Positions 25,332 to 33,728 of a DNA stretch of 64,000 nucleotides are shown in pieces; position 1 is the stretch's first letter; every line of letters starts with the position of its first letter. The stretch covers positions 434,001 to 498,000 of the forward strand of contig NZ_CP107841.1 of assembly GCF_036346855.1 (NCBI RefSeq), given 5' to 3'. The notes beneath the pieces were generated by a model. That model ran no database searches, was not told where the DNA came from, and saw only the letters and a list, made by a program, of their open reading frames with translations. Source of the stretch: Streptomyces europaeiscabiei (GTDB lineage: Bacteria; Actinomycetota; Actinomycetes; Streptomycetales; Streptomycetaceae). Position numbers and translations under genes: made by a program.

Positions 25332-25656
25332 CTTCACCGAGTTGTATCTCTGTCGGCTTCCGGCCGAGGCCACGTGTCGCACACCCCCCAACCGCGACGC
25401 CCTTTACAGGGCCACGCTCCGCGTCGGCCCGGCAGGCCCCACCGCGCCGACGCCGGGCAGGAGCGGCTGACGCGGTACACGGGCCGATCGGCAAGGAGGG
25501 TCCGGGAAGGGTCTTGGTGGCGCGGGCGATGCCGTCGGTTCGTTCGTGGCCGCTCCTGGGCTGCCGAGCGGCACCTGTCTGCCTCCTCCCCACGGCGACG
25601 GCGACCGCTGACATCCGGCGTTCCGGCACAGATAGGCTGATCTCCCACGTGAGGGA
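25332..25656. other. Intergenic stretch between divergent lacI-like and AlkD-like genes
   Basis: About 325 bases with open frames on both strands but no recognisable domain, ribosome site or repeat. It must hold the promoters of both neighbours; nothing else is seen. Confidence 0.4.
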
Positions 25657-25690
25657 CGGGAGACCGAGGTGACCGGGAGACCGAGGTGAC
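25657..25690 (+). repeat. 17-bp tandem duplication over the AlkD-like start
   Basis: CGGGAGACCGAGGTGAC occurs at 25657-25673 and again at 25674-25690. Each copy contains an AGGTGAC with a GTG; they are 17 bases apart and thus in different frames. Confidence 0.9.
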
Positions 25691-26363
25691 GCTGACCGGG
25701 ACGACGGTCGTCGAGGTGTTGGCCGAGCTGGCCGATCTCGAGGACCCGAAGGCACGCGAGGTGAACGAGAGACACGGTGACGATCACGGTGTGAACCTCG
25801 GCAAGCTGCGCGCGCTCGCGAAACGGCTCAAGACGCAACAGGAACTGGCGTGCCTGCTCTGGGCGACGGAAGACAGCTCGGCGAGGCTGCTGGCACTCCT
25901 GACCTGCCGCCCGAAGGCGTTCGGGCGTGACGAGCTGGACGCCATGGTGCGCGAGGCACGCACACCCAAGGTGCACGACTGGCTCGTGAACTACGTGGTG
26001 AAGAAGAACCCGCACTCCGAAGACCTTCGCCTGGCCTGGTCCTGCGACCCGGACCCCGCGGTCGCGAGTGCGGGCTGGGCGCTGACCACCGAACGGGTGG
26101 CGAAAAAGCCCGAGGGCCTCGACCTCCCAGGGCTGCTCGACGTCATCGAGGCGGACATGAAGGACGCCCCGGATCGCCTGCAGTGGGCGATGAACCACTG
26201 CCTGGCCCAGATCGGCATCGACCACGCCGAGCACCGTGCCCGTGCGATCGACATCGGTGAACGCCTGGAGGTGCTCAAGGACTACCCGACCTCCCCGGAC
26301 TGCACCTCTCCGTTCGCGCCCACCTGGATCACGGAGATGGTGCGTCGGCAGCAGGGCACGTAG
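25686..26363 (+). CDS. DNA alkylation repair protein, AlkD-like
   Basis: A 225-residue all-helical HEAT-repeat protein resembling the AlkD DNA glycosylase family: LRALAKRLKTQQELACLLWA, then LACRPKAFG-like LLTCRPKAFGRDELDAMVRE, DWLVNYVVKKNPHSEDLRLA, SCDPDPAVASAGWALTTERV and DRLQWAMNHCLAQIGIDHAE. AlkD removes positively charged alkylated bases. Start is GTG at 25686 in the second copy of a 17-base duplication; an in-frame alternative was not found. Stand-alone gene. Family fit is good; catalytic competence is not shown. Confidence 0.8.
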   Translation: MTLTGTTVVEVLAELADLEDPKAREVNERHGDDHGVNLGKLRALAKRLKTQQELACLLWATEDSSARLLALLTCRPKAFGRDELDAMVREARTPKVHDWLVNYVVKKNPHSEDLRLAWSCDPDPAVASAGWALTTERVAKKPEGLDLPGLLDVIEADMKDAPDRLQWAMNHCLAQIGIDHAEHRARAIDIGERLEVLKDYPTSPDCTSPFAPTWITEMVRRQQGT

Positions 26364-26613
26364 GGCGCCTTTGCCGCACGTTCCCGCCGTCACCGGGTCA
26401 GCCGCCGTTCCGGGTCCGCCCAGGTTCTCTGCTGCCGCTCGGCGCATCGCTGCATGCGCCGACCCTGCGGGGCCGGCCCCGGCGTAGTCGAACGAGAACA
26501 CATGTGGAGCGGCTGGAGGACAACAGCGCGAACTCCGTGGTCGTGACCACGCCACCGACGACCTGCGGAGTGGGGGCGGTCCTCGCTCCGGACGACCCGC
26601 ACACGGTCGACCT

Positions 26614-27006
26614 CTACTGCGGCTGTGTCGCGATCTGGATCAGGTTGCCGCAGGTGTCGTCGAGTACGGCGGTGGTGACGGGGCCCATCTCCAGGGGTTC
26701 CTGGGTGAAGCGCACGCCGAGGCCTCGCAGGCGCTCGTACTCCGCCTGCACGTCGTCCACGGCGAACTGGGCGAGCGGGATGCCGTCCTCGACGAGCGCG
26801 TCGCGGTAGGCCTTGACGGCAGGATGGCCGGCGGGCTCCAGAAGGAGTTCGGTGCCGTCGGGCTCGTCGGGTGAGACGACGGTGAGCCACCGGTCCTTCT
26901 CGCCGACCGGGACGTCGTGCTTCTTCACAAAGCCGAGGATCTCGGTGTAGAAGTGCTCGGCCTTGGCCTGATCGTCGACGAAGACGCTGGTCAGACGGAT
27001 CTTCAT
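26614..27006 (-). CDS. VOC (glyoxalase-fold) family protein
   Basis: A 130-residue VOC protein beginning MKIRLTSVFVDDQAKAEHFY, with ILGFVKKHDVPVGEKDRWLT, then TELLLEPAGHPAVKAYRDAL and the second unit LAQFAVDDVQAEYERLRGLG ending TAVLDDTCGNLIQIA. This subgroup often sits next to ArsR regulators in actinobacteria. ATG 27006 overlaps the stop of the ArsR gene (ATGA), with AGGAGAG upstream, so the two are co-translated. Reaction unknown. Confidence 0.88.
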   Translation of the reverse strand: MKIRLTSVFVDDQAKAEHFYTEILGFVKKHDVPVGEKDRWLTVVSPDEPDGTELLLEPAGHPAVKAYRDALVEDGIPLAQFAVDDVQAEYERLRGLGVRFTQEPLEMGPVTTAVLDDTCGNLIQIATQPQ

Positions 27007-27305
27007 GAGGTGCTCTCCTGGGGTCCTGATGGGTCGGGCACGAGCCACCGGTCGGCGATCTGCCGCAGCGGGGCTGTGTTCAGATCGTGGAACTTGTAGC
27101 GGCCCTCCCGTCTGGTCTCGACGAGGCCGGCGGCCTCCAGCACGGCGAGGTGCTGGGAGATCGCCTGGCGCGAGATGCCGAGCTGATGCTTCATCGTCAG
27201 CCGGGAACAGATCTCGAACAGTGTCTGTCCGGACTTCTCGGTCAGCTCGTCGAGGATGGTCCGGCGGGTGGGGTCGGCCAAGGCTTTGAACAGGTCGTCG
27301 GCCAC
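27003..27305 (-). CDS. ArsR family transcriptional regulator
   Basis: A 100-residue winged-helix repressor: VADDLFKALADPTRRTILDE, LTEKSGQTLFEICSRLTMKH, LGISRQAISQHLAVLEAAGL and VETRREGRYKFHDLN. No metal-binding ELCVC motif, so it is of the small-molecule or unliganded type. The frame extends to a TTG at 27341, but that would place a perfect inverted repeat inside the gene; GTG 27305 at the fold start is chosen. Its TGA overlaps the VOC gene's ATG. Confidence 0.85.
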   Translation of the reverse strand: MADDLFKALADPTRRTILDELTEKSGQTLFEICSRLTMKHQLGISRQAISQHLAVLEAAGLVETRREGRYKFHDLNTAPLRQIADRWLVPDPSGPQESTS

Positions 27306-27313
27306 GACCACAG

Positions 27314-27339
27314 GATAGGCAACCAACCACTTGCCTATC
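27314..27339. promoter_or_regulatory. Inverted repeat GATAGGCAA-N8-TTGCCTATC, candidate ArsR operator
   Basis: Perfect 9-base arms (27314-27322, 27331-27339) immediately upstream of the ArsR start at 27305. ArsR repressors usually bind a single such dyad over their own promoter, so autoregulation is likely. Confidence 0.65.
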
Positions 27340-27418
27340 AAGTCGAGCTGCGCCCCACCGGGGTGCCGCCACCGCCGGACACGGTGCGGGCGCCTGCTGG
27401 ACGTGACGGGTGACGCGG

Positions 27419-29155
27419 TCAGGAGAGCGGGGGCAGCTCGCCGCCGGAAGCACCTGCACTGTCGGAGGACAGCGACTCCTTGAGCGCGCGGAAGAAGGTC
27501 CGCCGCTCGACCAGTTGCGCACCCGGCACCTCGGCCAGGGGCTCGGCGCGGTGCCCGAAGCCGGACGGGAGCGAGGGCAGTTCGAGTGCCGCGAACGCCT
27601 CGTCGACATGCCGGCGGGGATCACCGGTGCCGCGCAGTACCGCGGTGAGGGGCCGGTGGTCCGTCACGCCGTAGGCCGCCGCCAGCGCGGTCGCCCGTTC
27701 TGCCGCCTCCTTCTGGGTCGGCATCTCGGCCGGGTCGGCCCACCATGCGTGGGCGGCCACCAGGCGGCCGTCGCGGTACAGGTGGAGCGTGTAGTCCGCG
27801 CCCTCCTTGACCGCCACGAGAACCGGCCACTTCTCGCCCCGACTGAACGTACGGGCCAGCCGGGGCAGCCCGCCCTCGCCGAGCAGGGTCCCGCGCACGC
27901 CCTTGCGGCGGCCCGGCTGATCCGCCGAGGGCGCCGCCTCGACGAACGTGCTGCCGCCTGGTGCCGGGACCAGGCGCATGGTCACGCCGGTGATGAGGAT
28001 CGCCTCGCGGGCGTCCCGCAGCGGCGCGCCGACGAGCGCGACGGCCATGGCCGCGGGCGGGGGCACGTCCTCCGCCGTACCGGCGGCACCCGACGGTCGG
28101 CCGACGGCCGGCGCCGGTACGCTGCCGCCGAAGTACGGTGTCCGGCGGGCGACATGGACGCGGACGCCCTGCCGCATCAGGAGGAAGATCTCCCTCGCGT
28201 CACCCAGGTACGCCCAGGGAAATGTTCGTGCGTCGGTACCGATGAGGCGGAAGACCTCCAGGGCCTCGGCCTCGCGCCCGGAGCGGATCAGTGCGAGCGC
28301 GAGGTGGTTGCGGAAGCCCGCCGCCCGCCGGTCGCCCGGTTCGAACGCGGCGGACAGCTCCAGCCCTGCCTCGACATGCCCCTCGATCCGGGACCAGGCC
28401 ACCGGGCCCTTCCCGATCCCCGCCTTGTGGTCCAGCGCGTACTCGGTGACCGCGTGCAGGGGCAGTCCACGCAGCGGTGAACCGTCGGGGGCCGCCGCGG
28501 CGGCCGACTCGGTGAATTCGAACATCTCCGGGTGCGAGCCGTACCACTTCTCCGCCAGGTACTGCACCGCGCGGGCGTGCAGGCCCACATGGTGCGGATG
28601 GGCTTCGCGCCCTCGAGCCAGGTACTCGTCGAAAACGTCGCGGGGCGCACCGAGCCCCATGGCGTGGGCGATGTGGATCCGCCAGGGAACGGGATCGCCG
28701 GGGTTGAGGTCGGCGGCCGTGCGCAGGACCGGTGCGGCGTCGCGCAGGACCGCACGAAACGCCTGGAACTGTTCCTGCGACACATGGCGGGCGCGCGCGG
28801 CGGTGCGGATCTCCCAGGCGCGGTCGATCTCCAACTCGGCTGCCACCAGGGCGAGATCGGGATCGCCGGGCCGCTCCCGCCGCCAGCCGTCGAGCCATCC
28901 GGTGTGGTGCAGCGCGAGTTCGGCCAGGGATGCGCTGTATTCGCCGCGCCGGTCCCAGTCCAGGGTGGCGCGCGTCCGCGCCAGCAGTTCCGCCGCGGGT
29001 TCCCAGGCTCCCGACCGGGCGGCTGCGAGCGCAGCCCGCAGAGCGGAGTCCGGCCCGTCCACCTCGACCGCCCCGTCCGGCGGCAGTCCCTCGCCGGTGG
29101 CCGCCAGATGCCGCAGCATCCGAGGCAACGCGAGCACTCCGGGCAGCTTGCCCAT
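27419..29155 (-). CDS. DUF4034-like protein, function unknown
   Basis: A 578-residue protein. The N-terminal ~330 residues resemble DUF4034, a helical TPR-like domain: EYSASLAELALHHTGWLDGW, LNPGDPVPWRIHIAHAMGLG and VGLHARAVQYLAEKWYGSHP. The rest contains a segment of about 150 residues (TPYFGGSVPAPAVG to RTFSRGEKWPVLVAVKEGA) of unknown fold. No signal peptide. ATG 29155 with GGGAGGG nine bases before is preferred to an upstream GTG at 29191. It is transcribed alone; convergent neighbours are not obvious partners. Confidence 0.75.
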   Translation of the reverse strand: MGKLPGVLALPRMLRHLAATGEGLPPDGAVEVDGPDSALRAALAAARSGAWEPAAELLARTRATLDWDRRGEYSASLAELALHHTGWLDGWRRERPGDPDLALVAAELEIDRAWEIRTAARARHVSQEQFQAFRAVLRDAAPVLRTAADLNPGDPVPWRIHIAHAMGLGAPRDVFDEYLARGREAHPHHVGLHARAVQYLAEKWYGSHPEMFEFTESAAAAAPDGSPLRGLPLHAVTEYALDHKAGIGKGPVAWSRIEGHVEAGLELSAAFEPGDRRAAGFRNHLALALIRSGREAEALEVFRLIGTDARTFPWAYLGDAREIFLLMRQGVRVHVARRTPYFGGSVPAPAVGRPSGAAGTAEDVPPPAAMAVALVGAPLRDAREAILITGVTMRLVPAPGGSTFVEAAPSADQPGRRKGVRGTLLGEGGLPRLARTFSRGEKWPVLVAVKEGADYTLHLYRDGRLVAAHAWWADPAEMPTQKEAAERATALAAAYGVTDHRPLTAVLRGTGDPRRHVDEAFAALELPSLPSGFGHRAEPLAEVPGAQLVERRTFFRALKESLSSDSAGASGGELPPLS

Positions 29156-29389
29156 AATCCAGTCCCTCCCCCAACGGCCCCCCGGCCGCACGCAGTCGAT
29201 GATCGACAGGCGCAGACCCTACCGACCGGGCCAGGACGCACGACATGGAGGGGAGGGTCCCGCGCGCGAACTGCGGGGAATCATGCCCCTCTGGGCTTCC
29301 CCCCGGGCTCCTCCGGGCACCCCTGCAGGGGGACGAAGGGCGGATCGCGCCGGTGGTGCTCGGTCGGTCCGGAGGTCACGAACGGGCCC

Positions 29390-30364
29390 TCACAACCCGA
29401 ACAGCTCTGCCGCGTTGTCGTGGCACACCGCCCGTAGCCATTCCTCTCCCAGGCCCAGTCGCTCCAGGGCGTGGAGTTGGTGCACGTACGGGTAGGGGAT
29501 GCTGGGGAAGTCGGAGCCGAGGAGGATACGGTCACCGAGAGCGGCCAGCCGGGGCAGGGCCCGGCGAGGGAACGGCATGAACCCCTCGCTGAAGTCGGTG
29601 AACGCCATCGTCGTGTCCAGCCGCACTTCCCCGTACCGCTCGGCGAAACCGAGGAACTCCTCGTACTCGGGCATACCCATGTGCGCGACGACCAGCCGCA
29701 GCCGGGGATGTCGCGCCAGCACCCGCGCGATCGGCTCCGGGCCGGTGTACTTGCCGGGCGCGGGCCCGGAGCCGCAATGGATCACCACAGGGATACCGGC
29801 CTCGGCCAGCAACCCCCATGCCTGGTGGAGGAGTTCGTCGGCCGGGTCGTACGCCCCCACCTGTACATGGGCCTTGAAGACGCGTGCCCCCGCCTCGACG
29901 GCCTCCCGTACGTACGCTTCGACGTCCGGCTCGGGGTAGAGGGTGGCGGTGTGCAGGCAGTCGGGGGTGCGGCGGGCGAAGTCGACAGCCCAGCCGTTCA
30001 GCCACCGGGCCATGCCCGGCTTGTGCGGGTAGAGCATCGCGGTGAACGCCCGGACGCCGAACGCCCGGAGCAGGGCGGCCCGTTCCGCCTCCTCCTTCCG
30101 GTACGTGATCGGCCACTCCATCCCACCGGTCAGCGGTCCCAGCGCGTCGAAGTACTCCCACACCTTGCGCAGGACGCGTTCGGGCATGAAGTGCGTGTGG
30201 ACGTCGACCAGTCCGGGGAGACCCAGCGACTCCCAGAACCGGCGGATCTCTCCGGCCTCCCCGGCCACAGGCACGTCACTCAGCGTCCCTCGCGAACCCG
30301 TGGGCGGGGGCGAGGGCGGCGGCGAACCGGAAGGGGTGACAGGTGCCATGGGGTGATCGTTCAT
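29390..30364 (-). CDS. Amidohydrolase family protein
   Basis: A 324-residue TIM-barrel metallohydrolase of the amidohydrolase-2 (ACMSD-like) group. Metal-ligand motifs are DVHTHFMPERVL (HxH, near residue 55), VIHCGSG, VVAHMGMPEYEEF and the barrel-end Asp in ILLGSDFPSIPYPY. Family members catalyse decarboxylation or hydrolysis; the substrate is unknown. The proline-rich first 30 residues suggest the real start might be further in (Met at 30349). It is flanked by unrelated genes. Confidence 0.88.
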   Translation of the reverse strand: MNDHPMAPVTPSGSPPPSPPPTGSRGTLSDVPVAGEAGEIRRFWESLGLPGLVDVHTHFMPERVLRKVWEYFDALGPLTGGMEWPITYRKEEAERAALLRAFGVRAFTAMLYPHKPGMARWLNGWAVDFARRTPDCLHTATLYPEPDVEAYVREAVEAGARVFKAHVQVGAYDPADELLHQAWGLLAEAGIPVVIHCGSGPAPGKYTGPEPIARVLARHPRLRLVVAHMGMPEYEEFLGFAERYGEVRLDTTMAFTDFSEGFMPFPRRALPRLAALGDRILLGSDFPSIPYPYVHQLHALERLGLGEEWLRAVCHDNAAELFGL

Positions 30365-30573
30365 GTCCCCACGATCGGTTCCAGTGGGGTGGCGGGTCCA
30401 CTCCTTCTGCGCAAAAGATCCGTGAGGGACCCGTCAGCCGACTGTCCCCGGGCAGTGAGGTCTTCTCCACGAAATGATCTCGTGAGGCGACTCGGCCCAG
30501 GAAATCCCGCGAGCCGCGATGAGTCCTGCGACTCCGGCGGTCGTACTGTCGAACCCGTTACGAGGAGGTTCTG

Positions 30574-31185
30574 ATGCGCAGCGTGACCTATTCGATGAGT
30601 GTCTCGCTTGACGGCTACATCGTCGGGCCGGACGGCGGCTTCGACTGGACTGTGCCCGACAAGGATGTCTTTCGCTTCTGGATCGACGAGATTCGAGAGG
30701 TCGGCGTCCACCTGATGGGACGACGGCTGTACGAGACGATGCTGTACTGGGAGACCGCCGACCAGGATCCCTCGCTCGACGACGCCGAGCTCGAGTGGGC
30801 CGCGCTCTGGAACCCGCTGCCCAAGGTGGTGTTCTCCACCACCCTGTCCGCGGTGCAGGGCAATGCCCGCCTGCTCTCCGGCGGCGTGGCGGAGGAGATC
30901 GAGCGGTTGCGGGCCGAGCCGGGGGAAGGCGATATCGCGATCGGCGGCGCGACTCTCGCCGCCGAGGCGGCTGCGTCGGGTCTGATCGACGAGTACCGGG
31001 CCATGGTCTACCCGGTGCTGGTCGGCGGTGGCATTCCGTTCTTCCCCCGGGACGAGCGCCGGGTGGATCTCGAACTCGTCGAGACCCGCACCTTCGGCTC
31101 GAGAGTCGTCTACCTCCGCCACCGCGTGGCGCGTCAGCCGGTTCGTCCGCGGAGCTCCGGGAAGAACGGGACGGCCAGTCAGTAG
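30574..31185 (+). CDS. Dihydrofolate reductase family protein (RibD C-terminal type)
   Basis: A 203-residue NADPH-dependent reductase of the RibD-C/YyaP type: SVTYSMSVSLDGYIVGPDGG at the N-terminus, VHLMGRRLYETMLYW, KVVFSTTLSAV, GDIAIGGATLAAEAAASGLI and YPVLVGGGIPFF. These proteins are often annotated 'dihydrofolate reductase' but real substrates are usually unknown. The ATG at 30574 has a good GGAGG site. Tail-to-tail with the DUF4157 gene, only three bases apart. Confidence 0.9.
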   Translation: MRSVTYSMSVSLDGYIVGPDGGFDWTVPDKDVFRFWIDEIREVGVHLMGRRLYETMLYWETADQDPSLDDAELEWAALWNPLPKVVFSTTLSAVQGNARLLSGGVAEEIERLRAEPGEGDIAIGGATLAAEAAASGLIDEYRAMVYPVLVGGGIPFFPRDERRVDLELVETRTFGSRVVYLRHRVARQPVRPRSSGKNGTASQ

Positions 31186-31188
31186 TGG

Positions 31189-32637
31189 CTACAGGTTCTT
31201 CTCGCCCTTCACGGCTCGCACGTCCTCCACGAACAGCTGAAAGAGAAGACGCGTGATGTCGGTGTCGCCGATGGAAAGACTGAACGGCTCCTTCTTCTCG
31301 GGCTTCAGACCGATGTAGCCCGGAAGCGTCCCTTCACCGGCCGCGGCTTGCGGAAACGCACTGCCGGTCTCAGCCTCACGGGTTTTCCTGATGTGATAGG
31401 GAGTTCCCTTGTCGCCGGATATCGCCATGTATTCCGGATGGAACAGGAGCTCCTCCGCACCCTCCTTGAGGGTGAACTCCATCAACACCTGAGCATCTTC
31501 ATCAGCGAAATACTCCTCGGCCTGACCCATGTCACCCAGGTGATTCTTCACGGGCATGGCTCCGATCGGGCCGCGGCCCTCGTCCACCGTCTCACGGTAC
31601 CGCTTCGCGATCCCGCTGCCTTCCTTGCTCTCCGTCTGCATCCACGCTTCCGTCTCCGCGGCCTTTCCCTTCCAATTCATGATGGCGACGGCCTCGCTCG
31701 TGAACATCGACCGGTACAGCTTCAGGCGCTCCGTGCCTTTTCCGCTCTTCTCCGCCAGTTGGGCCAGGAGCCCGGGCCCGACAGTCTGCAGAACGTCTTC
31801 CAGTTTCCGCTTCGGAGCTGCGGACGCCTTGCCCTTCTTCTTCGGTGTCTTGGGCGGAAGCAGCGGGAATCCCGCCTCCGTCATCTTGTCTTTCCAGTGT
31901 TTCTCGTGAAGCAGTTCCTGCGGGTCGCCGGGTGCCCGCTGAACCACCGCTCCGGAGTGAACGCCGTGAGAGTCCGTCGACGTCCGGCGAGTGTCGGCCG
32001 CCCGCTGCACCGCGGGCCGGGCCGGGCCCGACATCACCCTGTGCGCGTTGGCTTCAGCTGCCTGCTCGAACCGGTCGGACGGGTCGGAGACCTTCAGTCC
32101 GCCGCCGTCGTCGGTGCCTGCGACCGGCCCCTGACGCTGCTGAATGACATGGGTGAGCTCGTGGGCGAGAGTGTGCTTGTCCGCACCGCCGTCGCCGATG
32201 ACCACGTGACTGCCGGAGGTGTAGGCACGGGCGCCGACCTCGGCGGCGGAAGCCCTCGCCACGCTGTCGTTGTGGATGCGGACGTCCGAGAAGTCGGCGC
32301 CGAGACGCGCCTCCATGTCCGTGCGGGTGGCGCCGTCCAGGGGCTGTCCGGGGGCGCGCAGGACGTCGTGGACGGCCGAGCGCTGCACGGTGGGCTCCGC
32401 GGCGCTCGGGTGGCCGCAGTCGGCACTGTGCCGGTGTTCCTCCTGGGCCCAGGAATGGCCGGCCCGACGGAGCAGCTGGACGACCGCGGCATTGCCCGTG
32501 GTGCCCTGCAGTGCGAGCAGCCCCTGGGGCGAGGACAGATCCGGTTGCTGCCGCGCGGGCGATCCTGCCGCCGTGACGGCGGAAGCCCGGTCGGCCTTCC
32601 TCTCGTCGCCTGCCTTGTCGCTACCGCGTTTCCGCAC
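31189..32637 (-). CDS. DUF4157 (eCIS core) protein with effector-like C-terminus
   Basis: A 482-residue protein. Residues about 83-170 form the DUF4157/eCIS-core domain: RSAVHDVLRAPGQPLDGATR, RLGADFSDVRIHNDSVA and the zinc-metalloprotease motif HELTH (residues 159-163). Residues about 260-482 (LKLYRSMFTSEAVAIMNWKG, MPVKNHLGDMGQAEEYF, VLMEFTLKEGAEELLFHPEY, GTLPGYIGLKPEKKEPFSLS) look like a separate toxin or enzyme domain, perhaps ADP-ribosyltransferase-like (LYRSM), though that is speculative. DUF4157 proteins are known cargo or partners of extracellular contractile injection systems. Start is GTG 32637 with GGAGAGGG upstream. Base composition is visibly poorer in G+C than its neighbours, suggesting transfer. 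Confidence 0.82.
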   Translation of the reverse strand: MRKRGSDKAGDERKADRASAVTAAGSPARQQPDLSSPQGLLALQGTTGNAAVVQLLRRAGHSWAQEEHRHSADCGHPSAAEPTVQRSAVHDVLRAPGQPLDGATRTDMEARLGADFSDVRIHNDSVARASAAEVGARAYTSGSHVVIGDGGADKHTLAHELTHVIQQRQGPVAGTDDGGGLKVSDPSDRFEQAAEANAHRVMSGPARPAVQRAADTRRTSTDSHGVHSGAVVQRAPGDPQELLHEKHWKDKMTEAGFPLLPPKTPKKKGKASAAPKRKLEDVLQTVGPGLLAQLAEKSGKGTERLKLYRSMFTSEAVAIMNWKGKAAETEAWMQTESKEGSGIAKRYRETVDEGRGPIGAMPVKNHLGDMGQAEEYFADEDAQVLMEFTLKEGAEELLFHPEYMAISGDKGTPYHIRKTREAETGSAFPQAAAGEGTLPGYIGLKPEKKEPFSLSIGDTDITRLLFQLFVEDVRAVKGEKNL

Positions 32638-32928
32638 TGACAGCCCTCTCCCATGACCAACTGCTCGACATTCCTTGCTACACCGGCGTCGTCCTGTTCG
32701 AGGAGGTCCATAGGGGCAGACCTCGGCATCCGTTCGGGCAACGACAAAGCCCGACGTCCTGGACTCCTCATCCGGTCATCCGGCGTACGCCCCCGACCAC
32801 GACCGGCCCACCCAGCGGCTGACCGGCCCTTGCGGAACGCTCCTCCCGCCCGCTGCACGATGTGGTGTGGATCTCATCGCGCCGGGCACTCGGCAGTCGA
32901 CCGAGGCAGGACGGGCTGGAGGTGCGGC

Positions 32929-33438
32929 ATGGCGGTACGGCATCGTCTGATCAAGGTGAGTCCGCAGGCAGTGTGGGCCGTCCTCGCGGACGGCACCGGG
33001 TACGCGGAGTGGGTGGTGGGAACGTCGGCCTCCGAGCCGGTGCGGGGGCGGTGGCCGGAGGTGGACTCGGCGATCGGGTACGAGGTCCGCGTGGGCCCCC
33101 TGCGGCTGCGCAACGAGACGGTCGTCCGGTACTGCGAGGAGGACGCCGAGCTGGGCCTGGAGGCGCGGGCAGGTGCGCTGGGAACGGCGCGGATCTCCAT
33201 CCGGCTCCGCCCCTGGGGACGGTACTGCCTGGTGATCGCGGACGAACACCCGCTGCAGGGGGTGGGCGGAGCGCTCCACAACGTGGGCGTGGAGGCGCTG
33301 ATCCAGCTGCGGCATCGCGCGATGCTCGCCCGGCTCGCCCGGCTCTGCGAGACCCGGGCCGAGACCGAGGCCGAAGAACCTCCGAGTCTTCACGGGCGGC
33401 GCAGGGCGGCAGCCCACGGCACCGGAGGCCATGCCTGA
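32929..33438 (+). CDS. SRPBCC family protein
   Basis: A 169-residue START-like (SRPBCC) protein with a hydrophobic-cavity fold: VRHRLIKVSPQAVWAVLADG, GYAEWVVGTSASEPVRGRWP, VGPLRLRNETVVRYCEEDAE and ISIRLRPWGRYCLVIADEH, followed by a long C-terminal helix. ATG 32929 has GGAGG nine bases upstream. The next gene start (a FAD oxidoreductase, now truncated) overlaps its last codons, showing a former pair that is often seen in Streptomyces. Confidence 0.8.
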   Translation: MAVRHRLIKVSPQAVWAVLADGTGYAEWVVGTSASEPVRGRWPEVDSAIGYEVRVGPLRLRNETVVRYCEEDAELGLEARAGALGTARISIRLRPWGRYCLVIADEHPLQGVGGALHNVGVEALIQLRHRAMLARLARLCETRAETEAEEPPSLHGRRRAAAHGTGGHA

Positions 33439-33520
33439 CACGGTGGTGATCGAAGCCGGTCCCAACGGGCTGGTGGCCGCCAACCTGCTCGGCCGACGCC
33501 GGATGGAGCATGGAACAACG
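33431..33520 (+). pseudogene. FAD-dependent oxidoreductase N-terminal remnant
   Basis: An ATG at 33431 overlaps the SRPBCC stop and begins MPDTVVIEAGPNGLVAANLL, the dinucleotide-binding start of phytoene-desaturase-like oxidoreductases (usually VIGAGPNG; the first glycine is Glu here). After about 25 residues homology is lost. The rest of the gene has been deleted or scrambled. Confidence 0.65.
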
Positions 33521-33728
33521 GCAGACCGCCGTCTACGCCCCCCGCTGGCTGCGCCTGGCCCAGACAACCCGAGCCGCGACCCCGCACCTCGCCCTACGCA
33601 CCACTCGCCGCTGACTCCCCGCCTCGAAACCGAGCACCCCCTCTGCACCCCACGGCCTGCTCGGCCCGGGCCCACCCGGACACCACCACATCCACGGGCG
33701 GCGCGGCGGCCCGGCCCGTGCAATTCTG

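Noticed and set aside
32653..32928. In-frame extension of the SRPBCC protein
   Set aside because: The extension is Arg/Pro-rich, while ATG 32929 has a good GGAGG site directly before the fold.
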